64,000 bases of DNA. It comes from Gammaproteobacteria bacterium. GTDB lineage: Bacteria > Pseudomonadota > Gammaproteobacteria > Pseudomonadales > Azotimanducaceae. Location of the stretch: positions 17,097 to 81,096 of the forward strand of contig JABIZD010000102.1 in assembly GCA_018666555.1 (NCBI GenBank). Reading direction: 5' to 3'. This document shows, piece after piece, positions 46,273 through 57,303 of the stretch (positions within the stretch are counted from its first letter, which is position 1; every line of letters starts with the position of its first letter). Below the pieces are notes generated by a model. The model saw only the letters and a program-made list of their open reading frames with translations. It had not been told where the DNA came from and ran no database searches. Position numbers and translations under genes: made by a program.

Positions 46273-48945
46273 TTAATTCATATCGTATGAGACCCGAACG
46301 CCAAGGGTGCGCGGACGGTTAGTGGTGACTCTTTCGAAAAAGTCCTGGCGGTTGATGTGCAGTTCTGCACGCTCATCCGTGAGGTTACTCGCGAACAACT
46401 CAACACCCCAGCCATCGGAGAAATGAGCGACACCCACTGCTGCATCGAGTATTCCGTAACTCTCCTGGTCAGTATTGGGTTCGTCCGGAGTATCAACAAT
46501 CGAGTTCAACGCTTCACCCGAATACTTGTAGCCCAATTGCCAGAAGGCACCAAGGTCCCTGCCAGCATCCCATTCATAACGTGCTCGGACACTGAACTGT
46601 ACCTCTGGACTCAATGGCAAAGCGGATCCTGCATCTGCAACCACGATATCAAATGCAGGGTCTACTCGAACAAGCTCTGTATCATTGAAAGAAGCCGCTG
46701 CATATATGGTTAAATTCTCTGTTGCCAGCCAGATGATATCGCCCTCTATACCCATTATTTCAGCGTCACCGCCGTTATCAACAATGGTCAGGATCGAAAT
46801 ATTCTGGGAGTCGAACTGAGATACCTGAATGTCTTGCCAATCGATCTGATAGATAGAACCGTTAAATCGAAGGTTTCCATCGGCCAGCGTGGTTTTCCAG
46901 CCAAGTTCCATATTCTCGAGGGAATCTGACTCAAATACATAAGGTAGGCAATAGCCTGGGAACCCAGTCGCTGAGTTACTATTAATGGCAACTTCGTTTC
47001 CACAAGCAGTACCGTCATCACGGACGTTATTGGCTGAGGCATTGTATACGCCAGCTTTTGCTGCGGCTCGGTTAAAGCCAGGTGGTCTATAGCCTTCAGA
47101 CCAAGTTGCATAGATCAGGGTATTTCCATCACCCGGCTGCCAAGAAGCCGTGAATCGAACAATCGTATCAGTTACATTCAGTGGCTGAAGCTCGGCAAAG
47201 TTAGCCTCGTAATCCCGACCTCCAGTCACAGTAGGCCTGATATCATTGGTCGGATCTGCATCGTCTATGAACAAGGGTCGGTTACCATATCGCCATGAAC
47301 CAGACCCGGTAAAGCCATAATCCAGATCATAATATCGAGCACCGACAGCCATAGACAGTGTATCCGTTACATCCAGAGTGATTTCTCCAAAGATAGCCGT
47401 CTGTTCTTCCGTCCGCGTGTTATCGTTGCGAAACTGCGTTGATGATGTAGTCACGCCTCTTGCGTTTGCAGCAGAATTATCAAAGGTTGAACTGCTATTG
47501 ATATCGATCGGCGCAAAGCCCGCTTCCATTGGCGCATGATAATTAAAGTCACCTATGTGCAGTATTTCAGAATCTTCGAAGTAGGCCCCTGCCTGAACAT
47601 TGATGGGGCCATTGAAGTTGGTGGTCAATCGAATTTCATGAGTCCAACGCGTATTTTCGTTTTCGATATGAGCTGCATTAACAGGTGTTCCACACTCGAT
47701 TACGCCGGGATTACCGCTGATGGTCGGATCATAAGAATAGGTTGTGCTTGCCGCGCTGCCAACCCCATTATAATAACTACCCACCAGATACTCACACTGG
47801 TAACCAGAGATGAACGCGCCAATATTAGTGTATCCGGTGTAATCTATATTCGCGGTTACTTCCCTATCCAGGAAGGCACCGGTGTAAACCACTGACAGAT
47901 CCCCTATAGCACCTTCAATAGTCCACGCAGTCTGCTGGAAATCATCATTTAAATAATCATTAACAAATCGACTAACCTGCAGATCCTCGAGCAGCGGGTC
48001 GTAATCGAAAACCCCTTCTGTATCCAGGGACTGAGCCGTATGTTGCACCAGCAGGCTCCAGTTATCATTGATCAAATATTTTGCACCTAAGCGAACCCCT
48101 GCATAGGTTGCATCATTGAAATCATCTTCAACCAGGGCCGCATTCGAGGCAACGGTTTTGATAACAGGGACCGTTACTCCGCCGGGTCCAACAACATCGC
48201 CATTGGCAAAAATGGTGCCTTCAGCATAAAACTTGCTGTCTCCTGGGAAAGTAGGGTTAATCGAATTATCTGCCTGGAAGGTACCTTCGACGTTATCAAT
48301 GTAGCCACCTTGCCTGTCATTGTATAAGGCAATTCGTGCTGCCAACTTTCCTTCGATAACAGGGAAGTTGAGCATCAACTCAGCTGAATTGCTGTCTTCA
48401 CCTCCTGATGTCTGTGACCAGCTTCCGTTAAAGCTAGCGGAGAACTCATCAATGACAGGTTTGTTCGTAATCAACCGAACTGTACCCGCCATGGAGCTTG
48501 CTCCATACAATGTACCTTGCGGTCCCGGCAGTACCTCAATTCTTTCCATATCACTGATATAGACATCCAGGTTACGGCCACCGGCTGTCACCGGTTGCTC
48601 ATCAAGATACAGAGCAACGTTAGGGGCTGAACCTTGCGATTCTGCTACTGTGATGTTGATCGCATCAACAGCTGCACCACGAATGTAAATTTCATTCTGG
48701 CCAGGGCCACGACCACCAGAATTCACATTAGGGAGATATTTAACGTAATCAGCGAATTCCTGAATATTCTGATTTTCCAGGTCACGTGATCCGATTGCTT
48801 GAATAGTGACAGCAGCATCCTGCAGAGGTACCGCACGCTTCGTAGCTGTGACAACAATTTCTTCAATTTCGGCTGTTGCCTGGCTAGCAGAAGTCGCAGC
48901 GAGAGCCGTCATAATCGCAACGCTGAGCTTTTTACGTTTGAACAT
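46273..48945 (-). CDS. TonB-dependent outer-membrane receptor
   Basis: An 890-residue receptor. A signal peptide (residues about 1-25) is followed by a TonB-box-like EIEEIVVTATKR and the plug domain (VTIQAIGSRDLENQNI; YIRGAAVDAIN; ERIEVLPGPQGTLYGASSMAGTVRLITNKP, reported by parts). A long beta-barrel with many aromatic-ended strands follows, ending VRVSYDMN rather than with the usual Phe. Receptors of this general type import vitamins, sugars or lipophilic compounds; the ligand here is unknown. AAAGG precedes the ATG. It lies 128 bases from the BCCT gene. Confidence 0.93.
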   Translation of the reverse strand: MFKRKKLSVAIMTALAATSASQATAEIEEIVVTATKRAVPLQDAAVTIQAIGSRDLENQNIQEFADYVKYLPNVNSGGRGPGQNEIYIRGAAVDAINITVAESQGSAPNVALYLDEQPVTAGGRNLDVYISDMERIEVLPGPQGTLYGASSMAGTVRLITNKPVIDEFSASFNGSWSQTSGGEDSNSAELMLNFPVIEGKLAARIALYNDRQGGYIDNVEGTFQADNSINPTFPGDSKFYAEGTIFANGDVVGPGGVTVPVIKTVASNAALVEDDFNDATYAGVRLGAKYLINDNWSLLVQHTAQSLDTEGVFDYDPLLEDLQVSRFVNDYLNDDFQQTAWTIEGAIGDLSVVYTGAFLDREVTANIDYTGYTNIGAFISGYQCEYLVGSYYNGVGSAASTTYSYDPTISGNPGVIECGTPVNAAHIENENTRWTHEIRLTTNFNGPINVQAGAYFEDSEILHIGDFNYHAPMEAGFAPIDINSSSTFDNSAANARGVTTSSTQFRNDNTRTEEQTAIFGEITLDVTDTLSMAVGARYYDLDYGFTGSGSWRYGNRPLFIDDADPTNDIRPTVTGGRDYEANFAELQPLNVTDTIVRFTASWQPGDGNTLIYATWSEGYRPPGFNRAAAKAGVYNASANNVRDDGTACGNEVAINSNSATGFPGYCLPYVFESDSLENMELGWKTTLADGNLRFNGSIYQIDWQDIQVSQFDSQNISILTIVDNGGDAEIMGIEGDIIWLATENLTIYAAASFNDTELVRVDPAFDIVVADAGSALPLSPEVQFSVRARYEWDAGRDLGAFWQLGYKYSGEALNSIVDTPDEPNTDQESYGILDAAVGVAHFSDGWGVELFASNLTDERAELHINRQDFFERVTTNRPRTLGVRVSYDMN

Positions 48946-49073
48946 ATGAAATACCTTTGTTGTTTATTTCTTCAATCTCTCGTCTAGCATAAAATAAATT
49001 TGACTTTTTTGCACCCAACTGAGGCCTAAAAAGTCCGTAATGGCCAACAATATAAACCCTTAACCATCCGTAT

Positions 49074-50687
49074 TTACGGTTCTTTATCCACTGTAGAGGC
49101 GCCTTGCAGGTGTTCGCTACGAAGGCCCAAAAACAAACTGATCATCATCAGAAGCATGATCAGAGAAAATGGGAATGCTGTAGCTAGGGCTAGAGCCTGG
49201 ATAGAAGACAAGCCGCCCCCCAATAACAGGGCAATACCAATCAATGCCAAGGCCACGCACCAGAAGATTCGCTGAGCTACCGGTGTATTAATCTTGCCAC
49301 CCGCCGTCATTGTATCAACGATCAATGAGCCGGAATCCATCGATGTAACGAAGAAAACAATCACCAGTATGATTCCCATAATCGAGGTTATCAGGGTGTA
49401 ATCAAATTGGCCCAGAAAAACAAATAGGGTCAGTTCGGGCTTAAAATTCCTAACGCTATCAGCAATATCAACTATCCCCTGATCAAAATACTGGTCCATG
49501 GCAATATGACCAAAGGTTGTCATCCACAACATGAAAATTATTGAAGGTGCCAGTATGGTCGCCAGTACAAATTGCCTGACCGTTCGACCGGTCGATATTC
49601 GCGCAATAAACATACCTACAAAAGGAGAAAACGCAATCCACCAGGCCCAATAGAAGGTGGTCCAGTTATGCATGTAATAAAAATCGGTTCTTCCAGACCA
49701 GCTACTTAGCTCCGGAAGGTAGCTGATGTAAGCCGCACTATAGTTGAAAAATTGCTTCATTACTTCGATAGTCGGGCCACTGAACAAAACAAACAGGCCT
49801 AAACAGGCCGCCACTGCCATATTCCATTCACTCAATCTTTTAATTCCACCATCCAGACCTTTCAGCACCGAGGTTAATGCCATGCCTGTAATCACCATCA
49901 CTAATACAATGTTAGTGCCAGTTCCAGTGGGAACATCAAAAAGGTAATTAAGCCCTCCTGCTGCCTGTTCAGCACCATATCCCAGTGACGTCGCCAACCC
50001 GAACAAGGTTGCAAAAACAGCTACGACATCAACGATGTGGCCTGGCCAGCCCCAGATTCGCTCTCCCAATAAAGGGTACAGCGCCGAGCGGACTACCAAC
50101 GGCAAGCCTTTGTTATAACTGAAGAAAGCTAAAGAAAGCCCAACCAGAGCATAACCGGCCCAGGGATGGAAGGCCCAGTGATAGATAGTGGCTGCCATAG
50201 CCAGTTCCCTCAGCGCTTGTCCATCTATCGATTCAGCGTTAAGCGGTGGGACTAAGGCGTGGTTCATCGGCTCGAGAACACCGTAAAACATGATACCAAT
50301 ACCAATTCCTGCAGCAAACAACATACAAACCCAACTGACGAAATGATAGCGCGGTCGGGCGGTCGGCCCGCCGATACGGATTCGCCCTAACGGCGACAAG
50401 ACCAGGAAAACACAGAAAAGCAGATAACTGTTCATTGCCCCCATGAAGAACCAGTCCAGCGTCGTCGTCAGCCAGATTCGAAGATCATTAAAGTAGACGG
50501 CCGCCAAATCAGGCTGGCTCAGGGTAAACAAGACAAATGCGACAATAGTAAAACTACTTATGAGGAAAACCGGATTATGGATATCAAGACCGATGGGGCT
50601 GATATTGTCCTGGCCGACAACGTAATCAGACGAATAAAGGGAGCCTGGGGCTGGTGGCTGTTGGGCTTTGAGTTCATCGATAGACAC
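49074..50687 (-). CDS. BCCT family betaine/choline/carnitine transporter
   Basis: A 537-residue carrier with about 12 transmembrane helices. Hallmarks are LFAAGIGIGIMFYGVLEPMNH (Gly-rich TM helix), AATIYHWAFHPWAGYAL and the signature NWTTFYWAWWIAFSPFVGMFIARIS, reported in pieces. The family takes up betaine, choline, carnitine or related quaternary amines with Na+ or H+ or by exchange. The start is GTG (50687) with GGGG four to eight bases upstream. Its position in the same run as two MttB-like genes supports a quaternary amine substrate. Confidence 0.92.
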   Translation of the reverse strand: MSIDELKAQQPPAPGSLYSSDYVVGQDNISPIGLDIHNPVFLISSFTIVAFVLFTLSQPDLAAVYFNDLRIWLTTTLDWFFMGAMNSYLLFCVFLVLSPLGRIRIGGPTARPRYHFVSWVCMLFAAGIGIGIMFYGVLEPMNHALVPPLNAESIDGQALRELAMAATIYHWAFHPWAGYALVGLSLAFFSYNKGLPLVVRSALYPLLGERIWGWPGHIVDVVAVFATLFGLATSLGYGAEQAAGGLNYLFDVPTGTGTNIVLVMVITGMALTSVLKGLDGGIKRLSEWNMAVAACLGLFVLFSGPTIEVMKQFFNYSAAYISYLPELSSWSGRTDFYYMHNWTTFYWAWWIAFSPFVGMFIARISTGRTVRQFVLATILAPSIIFMLWMTTFGHIAMDQYFDQGIVDIADSVRNFKPELTLFVFLGQFDYTLITSIMGIILVIVFFVTSMDSGSLIVDTMTAGGKINTPVAQRIFWCVALALIGIALLLGGGLSSIQALALATAFPFSLIMLLMMISLFLGLRSEHLQGASTVDKEP

Positions 50688-50814
50688 GGAATCCCCATTT
50701 ACAATTATTCACCGCCACCCTAACACGCAGTTACCCGTCATGTCATATTCAGGCCCTGTTAGAACCCATCCAGACTAGCCTGGCGGTCCATACTGGCAGC
50801 TTGCTTTACGATGA

Positions 50815-52080
50815 TTACTCGGGGTCCTCGTTACTATCCAGGTAGACCCCTCGCAGCACTTCAAACACAGCTGCCTGCAGGTCCTGCTGGCTATAATCCT
50901 CCTTGAAATAACTGCTAAATACGACCACCAGATCAAGCAGAGGATTGACTAGAAGACCTTGCCCACCCCAACCACCTTTAAACAGAAATCCCTGTTTATC
51001 GACATAATCCCACTGGTAAATATTATGACTGCCATCTTTCCTTACCAGCTCAGCATTAGGCGAATTAAGTAAAAAACTGAGGTGTTGATCACTTATGATT
51101 TTCTTGTCTGATACCACCCCGTAAGATGGCGTGAAAAGCAGTCCGAAGCGGGCTAAATCTCTCATGTTGGATAAGAATCCGCCATGGGTCAGCGGAATGC
51201 CGTAGCGATAGGCAAGATAAGATGCATCGGCTTCAGCACCGATTTGCTGCCAAATTTCCCTGGTAAACGTGTCCTGAAAAGGCTCCCCGGTCAATTTTTC
51301 TATCAACCATGCCAGCACAAACGTATTCATTCCGGAATAGGAAAACTGCTTGCCTTGTTCAGCATGCCGCGATACTCGCAAGGTCTTAACAAAATCATAA
51401 GGATTATCAGGCGGTTCTGCCTCTCTAAAACCATCGCCAATGGCCATAGAATACTGGTAATAACAGGATTGCCGATTATCGTATTCATCCCCGCAATCCA
51501 ATCCCGTAGCCATATCAAGGATATTACGGATGCTTACTCCGGCGATGTCGGAATCGATCAGTTCAGGCAGATAGAACTCAATCGGTCGGTTAACATCAAT
51601 CAGCCCCTGTTCCTCATACATCCTGACCAGCGTTGCCGGCAGGACCTTGGCTACCGACCAATAGATCGGTTTCTCGTACGACTGCATGCGTGGATAATGC
51701 TCATACACGATCTTGCCCTGGTGCAGTACTACCACACCCATGGCTGTGGAATGCGCGCTTTGCAGAAATCTTGAAAAAGGCATCAGGCCACTCGCTGTGG
51801 TGATGGCGTAGTCAGCGATAGCTTGATTCTCTTCAACCACTAAGCTGCTGACCGCGCCTCGCCGATAGACATTGACCGTGGGAAACATTTGATGGACGTT
51901 TTTGTGCATCCACCCCATCTGGTCACCCCTAACGGTCCACCAGATATCATCGCTCGGCACTTGTCTATGCCGGCGCTGAATTTCCTCTGCGGTGTAGGCT
52001 GATTCAAAACCTGGCCCGGTCTCAGCTGCAAGTGACGGACCGGTCAATAAGGCCATTACAGCGACAACGATCAGATACAT
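50815..52080 (-). CDS. exported serine hydrolase (class C beta-lactamase family)
   Basis: A 421-residue protein with a signal peptide (MYLIVVAVMALLTGPSLAAE). The penicillin-binding-like fold is indicated by the SxxK motif SVAK (in YWSVAKVLPATLV), YSGMNTF for the Tyr motif and a GGWGGQ segment in place of KTG. Members act as esterases, beta-lactamases or peptidases; many environmental ones are esterases. The start at 52080 is an ATG; an upstream TTG is in frame. It sits between the SSS and BCCT transporters. Confidence 0.85.
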   Translation of the reverse strand: MYLIVVAVMALLTGPSLAAETGPGFESAYTAEEIQRRHRQVPSDDIWWTVRGDQMGWMHKNVHQMFPTVNVYRRGAVSSLVVEENQAIADYAITTASGLMPFSRFLQSAHSTAMGVVVLHQGKIVYEHYPRMQSYEKPIYWSVAKVLPATLVRMYEEQGLIDVNRPIEFYLPELIDSDIAGVSIRNILDMATGLDCGDEYDNRQSCYYQYSMAIGDGFREAEPPDNPYDFVKTLRVSRHAEQGKQFSYSGMNTFVLAWLIEKLTGEPFQDTFTREIWQQIGAEADASYLAYRYGIPLTHGGFLSNMRDLARFGLLFTPSYGVVSDKKIISDQHLSFLLNSPNAELVRKDGSHNIYQWDYVDKQGFLFKGGWGGQGLLVNPLLDLVVVFSSYFKEDYSQQDLQAAVFEVLRGVYLDSNEDPE

Positions 52081-52147
52081 GATAACTACCCCAATCTTAT
52101 TACTCTGCAAACAAGCCTAAATTGTAAATTAATAAAAGGCTAGTGGC

Positions 52148-53710
52148 CTACCACCAAGTCGCATATAGCGCGGCCAGGATAATCGTCACCAGAGCAGCCG
52201 ACAGGTTAAAACCACTTGAAGTCTGAAAACTGATATCTGCTAAATCGACTGCACCAGGCCGGTCATCTGTTCCAGCGGCGAGCGACATACCTACCGCTAA
52301 CATGACACATAATAAAAAAACAACGCCAACCCGATCAATAAAAGCAAGTTCTGGCCAGCCCAACTTTAGTCCAAGAGAAAGCAGCGCAGAACCCAAAGCT
52401 GCGACCAGAGCAGCGCTGGAAGTAGTTTTCTTCCAGAACATCCCCAACAGAAAAATAACCACAATCCCCGGAGTGAAAAATCCGGTAAATTCCTGAATAT
52501 ATTGAAACGCCTGGTCGAAATTGCCCAATAAGGGTTTTGCGCAAATCATTGCCATCAGCATAGCCAGTAACGTCACCATCCGACCCACGCCAACATGGTT
52601 ACTTTCCTGCTCAGGCCTGCGGCTAAAGCTGGGATAAATATCCAGGGTGAAAATGGTTGAAATGCTATTCGTCATTGATGCCAGTGACGATACAATAGCC
52701 GCCAGCAGAGCGGCAAAAACCAACCCCTTGATGCCAGATGGCAGTAGCATCATGGCATGCGGATAAGCCTGGTCCGGCGTTTCCAAGGTTGGCGACAATA
52801 CAAACATCGCTATTCCTGGCAACACCACAATAATAGGCATCAGCAGTTTCAGGAAAGCAGCAAAGACAATTCCTTTCTGTGCTTCACGGATATTTTTGGC
52901 TGCTAATGCCCGCTGGATAATGTACTGATTAAATCCCCAATAGGAGATATTCATAATCCACATGCCGCCAATCAGTACCGACACGCCGGGCAGACTCATA
53001 TAATGCGGATTACCTTGGCTGAGAATCATGTCAAACTTCTCAGGTGCACGTTCAGTCAACAGCTGCAGCCCTTGCCAGACACCGGTTCCTGCTGAAACTT
53101 TGTCAAGTATGATCCAGGCGATCATCAGCCCACCAAGCACCAGCAATACCACCTGCACGATATCAGTGAACGCCACAGCCTTGAGCCCACCATAATACGA
53201 ATAGCCCACTGCGAACCCGCCCAACAGAACCATTCCCAATACGATATCAACTCCCGCTACCGTGTTCAGAGCCAGCGCTCCCAGCCACAATATGGAGGTT
53301 AAATTCACAAAGATATAAACGCCGAGCCAGAAAAACGCCATGACCATACGAACATTATGGTCATATCGCTGCTCTAAAAATTGTGGCATCGTAAAAATGC
53401 CTCGCTGCAGAAAAACTGGCAGTAGAAACTTACCCACCAATATAAGCGTAATGGCTGCCATCCATTCGTAGGATGCAATGGCTAAACCCATCGCGTAGCC
53501 TGACCCAGACATACCTATAATCTGTTCAGCCGAGATGTTCGCTGCAATCAGTGATGCGCCAATAGCCCACCAGGGCAAGGCTTTACCTGCAAGAAAATAA
53601 TCCTGGGCATTCTTACGGTAACCTGAATCCTCTCGAGAAACCCATTGCGCCAGAGCAAAAAGGATCAATAGATAAAACACTACAATTAGGATATCCAGGT
53701 TAGATAACAC
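52148..53710 (-). CDS. sodium:solute symporter (SSS family)
   Basis: A 520-residue carrier with about 14 hydrophobic segments. SSS-family motifs are ISAEQIIGMSGSGYAMG, GGLKAVAFTDIVQVVLLVLGG and AALLAAIVSSLASMTNSIST, the last with the Na+-site Ser residues. The family covers sugars, amino acids, choline-like solutes and others. The start is GTG at 53710, with GGAGG 10-11 bases upstream. The esterase gene ends 33 bases upstream, so they are co-transcribed. Confidence 0.9.
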   Translation of the reverse strand: MLSNLDILIVVFYLLILFALAQWVSREDSGYRKNAQDYFLAGKALPWWAIGASLIAANISAEQIIGMSGSGYAMGLAIASYEWMAAITLILVGKFLLPVFLQRGIFTMPQFLEQRYDHNVRMVMAFFWLGVYIFVNLTSILWLGALALNTVAGVDIVLGMVLLGGFAVGYSYYGGLKAVAFTDIVQVVLLVLGGLMIAWIILDKVSAGTGVWQGLQLLTERAPEKFDMILSQGNPHYMSLPGVSVLIGGMWIMNISYWGFNQYIIQRALAAKNIREAQKGIVFAAFLKLLMPIIVVLPGIAMFVLSPTLETPDQAYPHAMMLLPSGIKGLVFAALLAAIVSSLASMTNSISTIFTLDIYPSFSRRPEQESNHVGVGRMVTLLAMLMAMICAKPLLGNFDQAFQYIQEFTGFFTPGIVVIFLLGMFWKKTTSSAALVAALGSALLSLGLKLGWPELAFIDRVGVVFLLCVMLAVGMSLAAGTDDRPGAVDLADISFQTSSGFNLSAALVTIILAALYATWW

Positions 53711-53743
53711 GGTTTGACAATCCTCCGATAACGTCAGCCACAG

Positions 53744-55618
53744 CTAGATTTGCAGATACTGAAATACCGGCCAATGGCAGGCCTTACCACCGAGCATTTT
53801 AAACTTAGCATCGTCCCAATGCGCACTACCACGGAACAGGCAGTCGTACATGCTGCTTTTCTCAACAGGGTCAGAGAAGGATGGATCCGCCATTAAGCGC
53901 CTCTTGAGAACTGCTTGAGTGATCGCGTCGTTATGCATACGTAAACCACCATCCTGTTCACCATCAAGGATAATAAACTTATCTCCCTGGGGTTGTTCAC
54001 TCCAGCGCTGCCATTGCGGTAAGGCGCCGTCACGACCTTTTCCCGGTGAACTATGGTAGGCAAACTCAGTCCAGTAGGATGACATCGCCTCTGACAACAC
54101 GGTGCGGCTGGGAATATTATCATTTGAAAACAGCACCCTATTCATAAAGCGATTATCAAAACTCTCAAACACAAACGGTATTTCAAACGCATGCGGAGCA
54201 CCTAGCAGATCAGCCAGATCAACCCCCAATACTGTTGGCAGTTCATCCCATTCGAATCGATAGGCAAAAACAGCCTCCCGCTGCGCTACAGTAAAACGCA
54301 TGGCCGCTTCATCAACACCCACTGCCTTCCATTTATCATTAAAATACCTGGCCGCAGCATGGAATCGGGCAGGATTAATTATTTTTGGCAAAAACCCCAT
54401 TTCCATTTCTACCAGAGTCGGATCGCCTACAAAAAAAGCTTTGAATTCATCGCGATTAGTGCCAATGATCATGGGAACATGATGATAGTTTTCAGCATCA
54501 GAAAACACTGCCTGCAGAGGGGCTATCGGTACAACCGCGCCATCACGAAAGATCAGCGGAGGGAAATTAATCTGTGCCTCGCCCTCCAGCACTGCCAAAA
54601 TCTGGTCAGCCTGTTTTGTCCGCAGGTAACGGGCAATCTCGGCATCCTCCAAACTGTTCTGGTAATCGATTGCCCCTGAGCGTGAGGCAACGGTCGCGTC
54701 TGCAACAAGGAGCTGATTAGTAATCTCCCGGGCGCTGTTAACATGGCCACCATCCTCGATATAGTTCTGGGCCGACTGCATGGATATGGACACTGGAAAA
54801 CCGCTTTGAATGATCACTTTATGAAACAGGTTCCGAGCCTCCGGCGACGCAAGAATAGCAAAAATATTCATGCCACCTGCGGACTCTCCGAACAGGGTTA
54901 CATTGTCTGGATTGCCACCGAATGCCTTGATATTTTCTTGCACCCACTGCAAAGCAGCCAGGATATCAAGAATGCCATAATTTCCAGACTTGTCTTTTAA
55001 GGAACCGCTTTTATTGAGTGCCGGATGAGCAAACCAACCGAACAACCCAAGCCGATAATTAAGGTTAACAACAATAACCTTATGTTTGCTGGCTAGATTC
55101 CGACCTGAATATTTAAACTGATTTGCATAGCCTGCAGTGTTTCCGCCACCGTGGATATAGACCATCACGGGCAACTGCCCGGCCCCACTTGGCAAGTCAT
55201 TTTTACTCATTTCAGGGGCAAAGATATTTAGATACAGACAATCCTCTGACCCTATCGGCTTATCTATTTCTGCAGCCGGTCTACTCTCGCCAAAAGATCC
55301 TATCTGCTTGCATTTATGCGAAGCCCGCACAGTTTCAAGTGTATCTTTCCGGAAAGCTGGTTGACGAGGCGCTTGCCAGCGTAGATCACCGACTGGAGGC
55401 GCAGCATAAGGGATACCCATCCAGGTATGTGAACCAGTAATATCCTTGAATCCAACGACATCTCCCTGATTAGTTGTACGCAGTGATGCCAATTCTACGG
55501 CTTGAGCTTTTTCACCATAGTCGTCTCCTGACTGGGAAAACTGATAACCGTAGTAGCCTAATGGTGCTACCACCAGCACTAGGATACCGAGAAGACCTAA
55601 CAATATTAATTTCAGCAT
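53744..55618 (-). CDS. type B carboxylesterase (cholinesterase family)
   Basis: A 624-residue alpha/beta hydrolase of the carboxylesterase/cholinesterase type. The N-terminal hydrophobic helix (LILLGLLGILVLVVAPLGYYG) suggests membrane anchoring or export. The oxyanion motif YIHGGGNTAGY, the nucleophile elbow FGESAGGMNIF and the His-bearing GAPHAFEIPFVFE are in expected order. Length is slightly above the 500-600 usual. With BCCT and MttB-like neighbours an ester of choline or carnitine is a candidate substrate, but this is inference. It lies 133 bases after the MttB-like gene. Confidence 0.88.
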   Translation of the reverse strand: MLKLILLGLLGILVLVVAPLGYYGYQFSQSGDDYGEKAQAVELASLRTTNQGDVVGFKDITGSHTWMGIPYAAPPVGDLRWQAPRQPAFRKDTLETVRASHKCKQIGSFGESRPAAEIDKPIGSEDCLYLNIFAPEMSKNDLPSGAGQLPVMVYIHGGGNTAGYANQFKYSGRNLASKHKVIVVNLNYRLGLFGWFAHPALNKSGSLKDKSGNYGILDILAALQWVQENIKAFGGNPDNVTLFGESAGGMNIFAILASPEARNLFHKVIIQSGFPVSISMQSAQNYIEDGGHVNSAREITNQLLVADATVASRSGAIDYQNSLEDAEIARYLRTKQADQILAVLEGEAQINFPPLIFRDGAVVPIAPLQAVFSDAENYHHVPMIIGTNRDEFKAFFVGDPTLVEMEMGFLPKIINPARFHAAARYFNDKWKAVGVDEAAMRFTVAQREAVFAYRFEWDELPTVLGVDLADLLGAPHAFEIPFVFESFDNRFMNRVLFSNDNIPSRTVLSEAMSSYWTEFAYHSSPGKGRDGALPQWQRWSEQPQGDKFIILDGEQDGGLRMHNDAITQAVLKRRLMADPSFSDPVEKSSMYDCLFRGSAHWDDAKFKMLGGKACHWPVFQYLQI

Positions 55619-55751
55619 GGAAACATTTTACCCGTTTTAAATTTTTGCGCTGATCATTCTGATAAGGCCAGGCCCTTAGATCAACCCACCAGGACAGACT
55701 CTATAGCCTCCACTTCTGAAATACTGAATTCGCTGATTCAGGTAACCACCC

Positions 55752-57281
55752 TTACTGGATTTTACGTCGCCTGCCAGCGCGGCCCCGGTGACCTGCCTGG
55801 GGTGCAGGCGGTGCAGGCTCAGGCGCAGGCTTTAACTCCGGCAATGTCGTCTGCGTCTTCATTCCAGATATAATCAAGCTCCGCATTGCCGCGTCAATAT
55901 GAGGGTCGGTTTCTATGGGACTATAATTACGCAGCCTTTCCTCAACCTGATTATTGGCTCGTTGCTCAAGCTCCTCAGATCCGGCTTCTTCCCAGCTTTC
56001 CCGGTTTAATCGATCGAATACGGGATCAGTCTGGTAAAGCTCCTGAGGCCAGTGTTCAAGGGTATGTGGAGAAGTAATCAGGTGATCCTCGCGTATCAAC
56101 TCATTAACCAGCTTATCGGTAGGGAGGTCGCCCTGCACCTGAATCTCCTTAACAAAATGAAGAGACTGACCACATATCTCGTTGTCGAAAACAAGCTTGG
56201 CCAGGCTAAAGGTAAGCACAAAATCCAGCATGCCAGGGCCGGAAACAGAGTTTATTCCTGCTATCGCGGCCAATAAAGCACTACTGAAGCTTTCCCCGCC
56301 AGCCTGAGCATCGAGTAATTTACTGTCGCTTAAAGCCATGTAGGCCTGAGTCGGCAGGTTCATCGACTTGGCTATCGCAACATAGGCAACATTTAAGTGT
56401 TGGGCCTCAATTGCGGCCATGGGAGAACTGGCTGCCTTCATATGAAAAGTAGCTGGAGCACCACCAAACAGCACCGGAGCACCTGGTTTGACAATCTGCG
56501 CCATGGTCAGGCCAGATAGCACATCGATACAATGAAATACCAGTGAACCTACCAGAGTAACCGGAGCAATCAGTCCCATCAGCGTGACCGGTACAATTTC
56601 TATCGGAATGCCGGCTTGCACACAATCCAGTAAATTCTGGCACGAGTCTTCTCCATATCGAAAATTACCCGTCGCGGTAATGGTAAAAATCGCCATGGGG
56701 CGCGCAATCAAGTCTTTTTTATCATCGCGAAACATTTGTAGCATTTCCGCCATCGCAGGCACGCCATTTTCACTAAAGGCCCCCGACACTACTGGTTTTT
56801 TGGATGTCGTCAGCGTCATATATAAGCGCCAGGCGTCTGATACCTGAGATTCAATGTCGTCATTGGTTGAAAAAGCAGTAGCCAGATAGGAAATATGCTC
56901 CAACCCATCGCATAGCCTGGCATACTCGATAAAATCGTTAGAATTAGCCAGCCTGGCCTGGCCACTGCGATGATCGAGAATTTTTAATCCGCTCGAACCG
57001 GGGACATAGTGGACATTATTGCCACCAATCTCAGTATAGAAATCCCCATCTCGATTAAACAGCGAAAATGACTTGGGCGCATCCGCTATGGCTCTATCAA
57101 CAACCTGTTCAGGAAAGAGCACTCGTTTGCTGACCGGATCGACCTGCAAACCATGATCAAGCAGTCGCTGTCTCAATTTAGTGCCGCGTATTTCGATACC
57201 GACTTCAGCCATAAGACGTTTAGCCTCACCGAGAATGCGGTTGATCATTTCTTCGTTCAGCGTCTGTAATAGTGGTCGCAT
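55752..57281 (-). CDS. trimethylamine methyltransferase (MttB) family protein, divergent copy
   Basis: A 509-residue TIM-barrel methyltransferase of the MttB superfamily, without an in-frame amber codon, so it is a non-pyrrolysine member like the glycine betaine enzyme MtgB. Recognisable are the MttB start ([22 protein letters not shown]), [19 protein letters not shown] and the central [25 protein letters not shown]. The last 30 residues are a Pro-rich stretch and a basic tail ending GRRRKIQ, which is unusual. It lies 22 bases downstream of the second copy. Corrinoid is the expected methyl acceptor, but no corrinoid protein gene is seen. Confidence 0.87.
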   Translation of the reverse strand: MRPLLQTLNEEMINRILGEAKRLMAEVGIEIRGTKLRQRLLDHGLQVDPVSKRVLFPEQVVDRAIADAPKSFSLFNRDGDFYTEIGGNNVHYVPGSSGLKILDHRSGQARLANSNDFIEYARLCDGLEHISYLATAFSTNDDIESQVSDAWRLYMTLTTSKKPVVSGAFSENGVPAMAEMLQMFRDDKKDLIARPMAIFTITATGNFRYGEDSCQNLLDCVQAGIPIEIVPVTLMGLIAPVTLVGSLVFHCIDVLSGLTMAQIVKPGAPVLFGGAPATFHMKAASSPMAAIEAQHLNVAYVAIAKSMNLPTQAYMALSDSKLLDAQAGGESFSSALLAAIAGINSVSGPGMLDFVLTFSLAKLVFDNEICGQSLHFVKEIQVQGDLPTDKLVNELIREDHLITSPHTLEHWPQELYQTDPVFDRLNRESWEEAGSEELEQRANNQVEERLRNYSPIETDPHIDAAMRSLIISGMKTQTTLPELKPAPEPAPPAPQAGHRGRAGRRRKIQ

Positions 57282-57303
57282 AAATCTTTCCAGTAACAGT
57301 GGT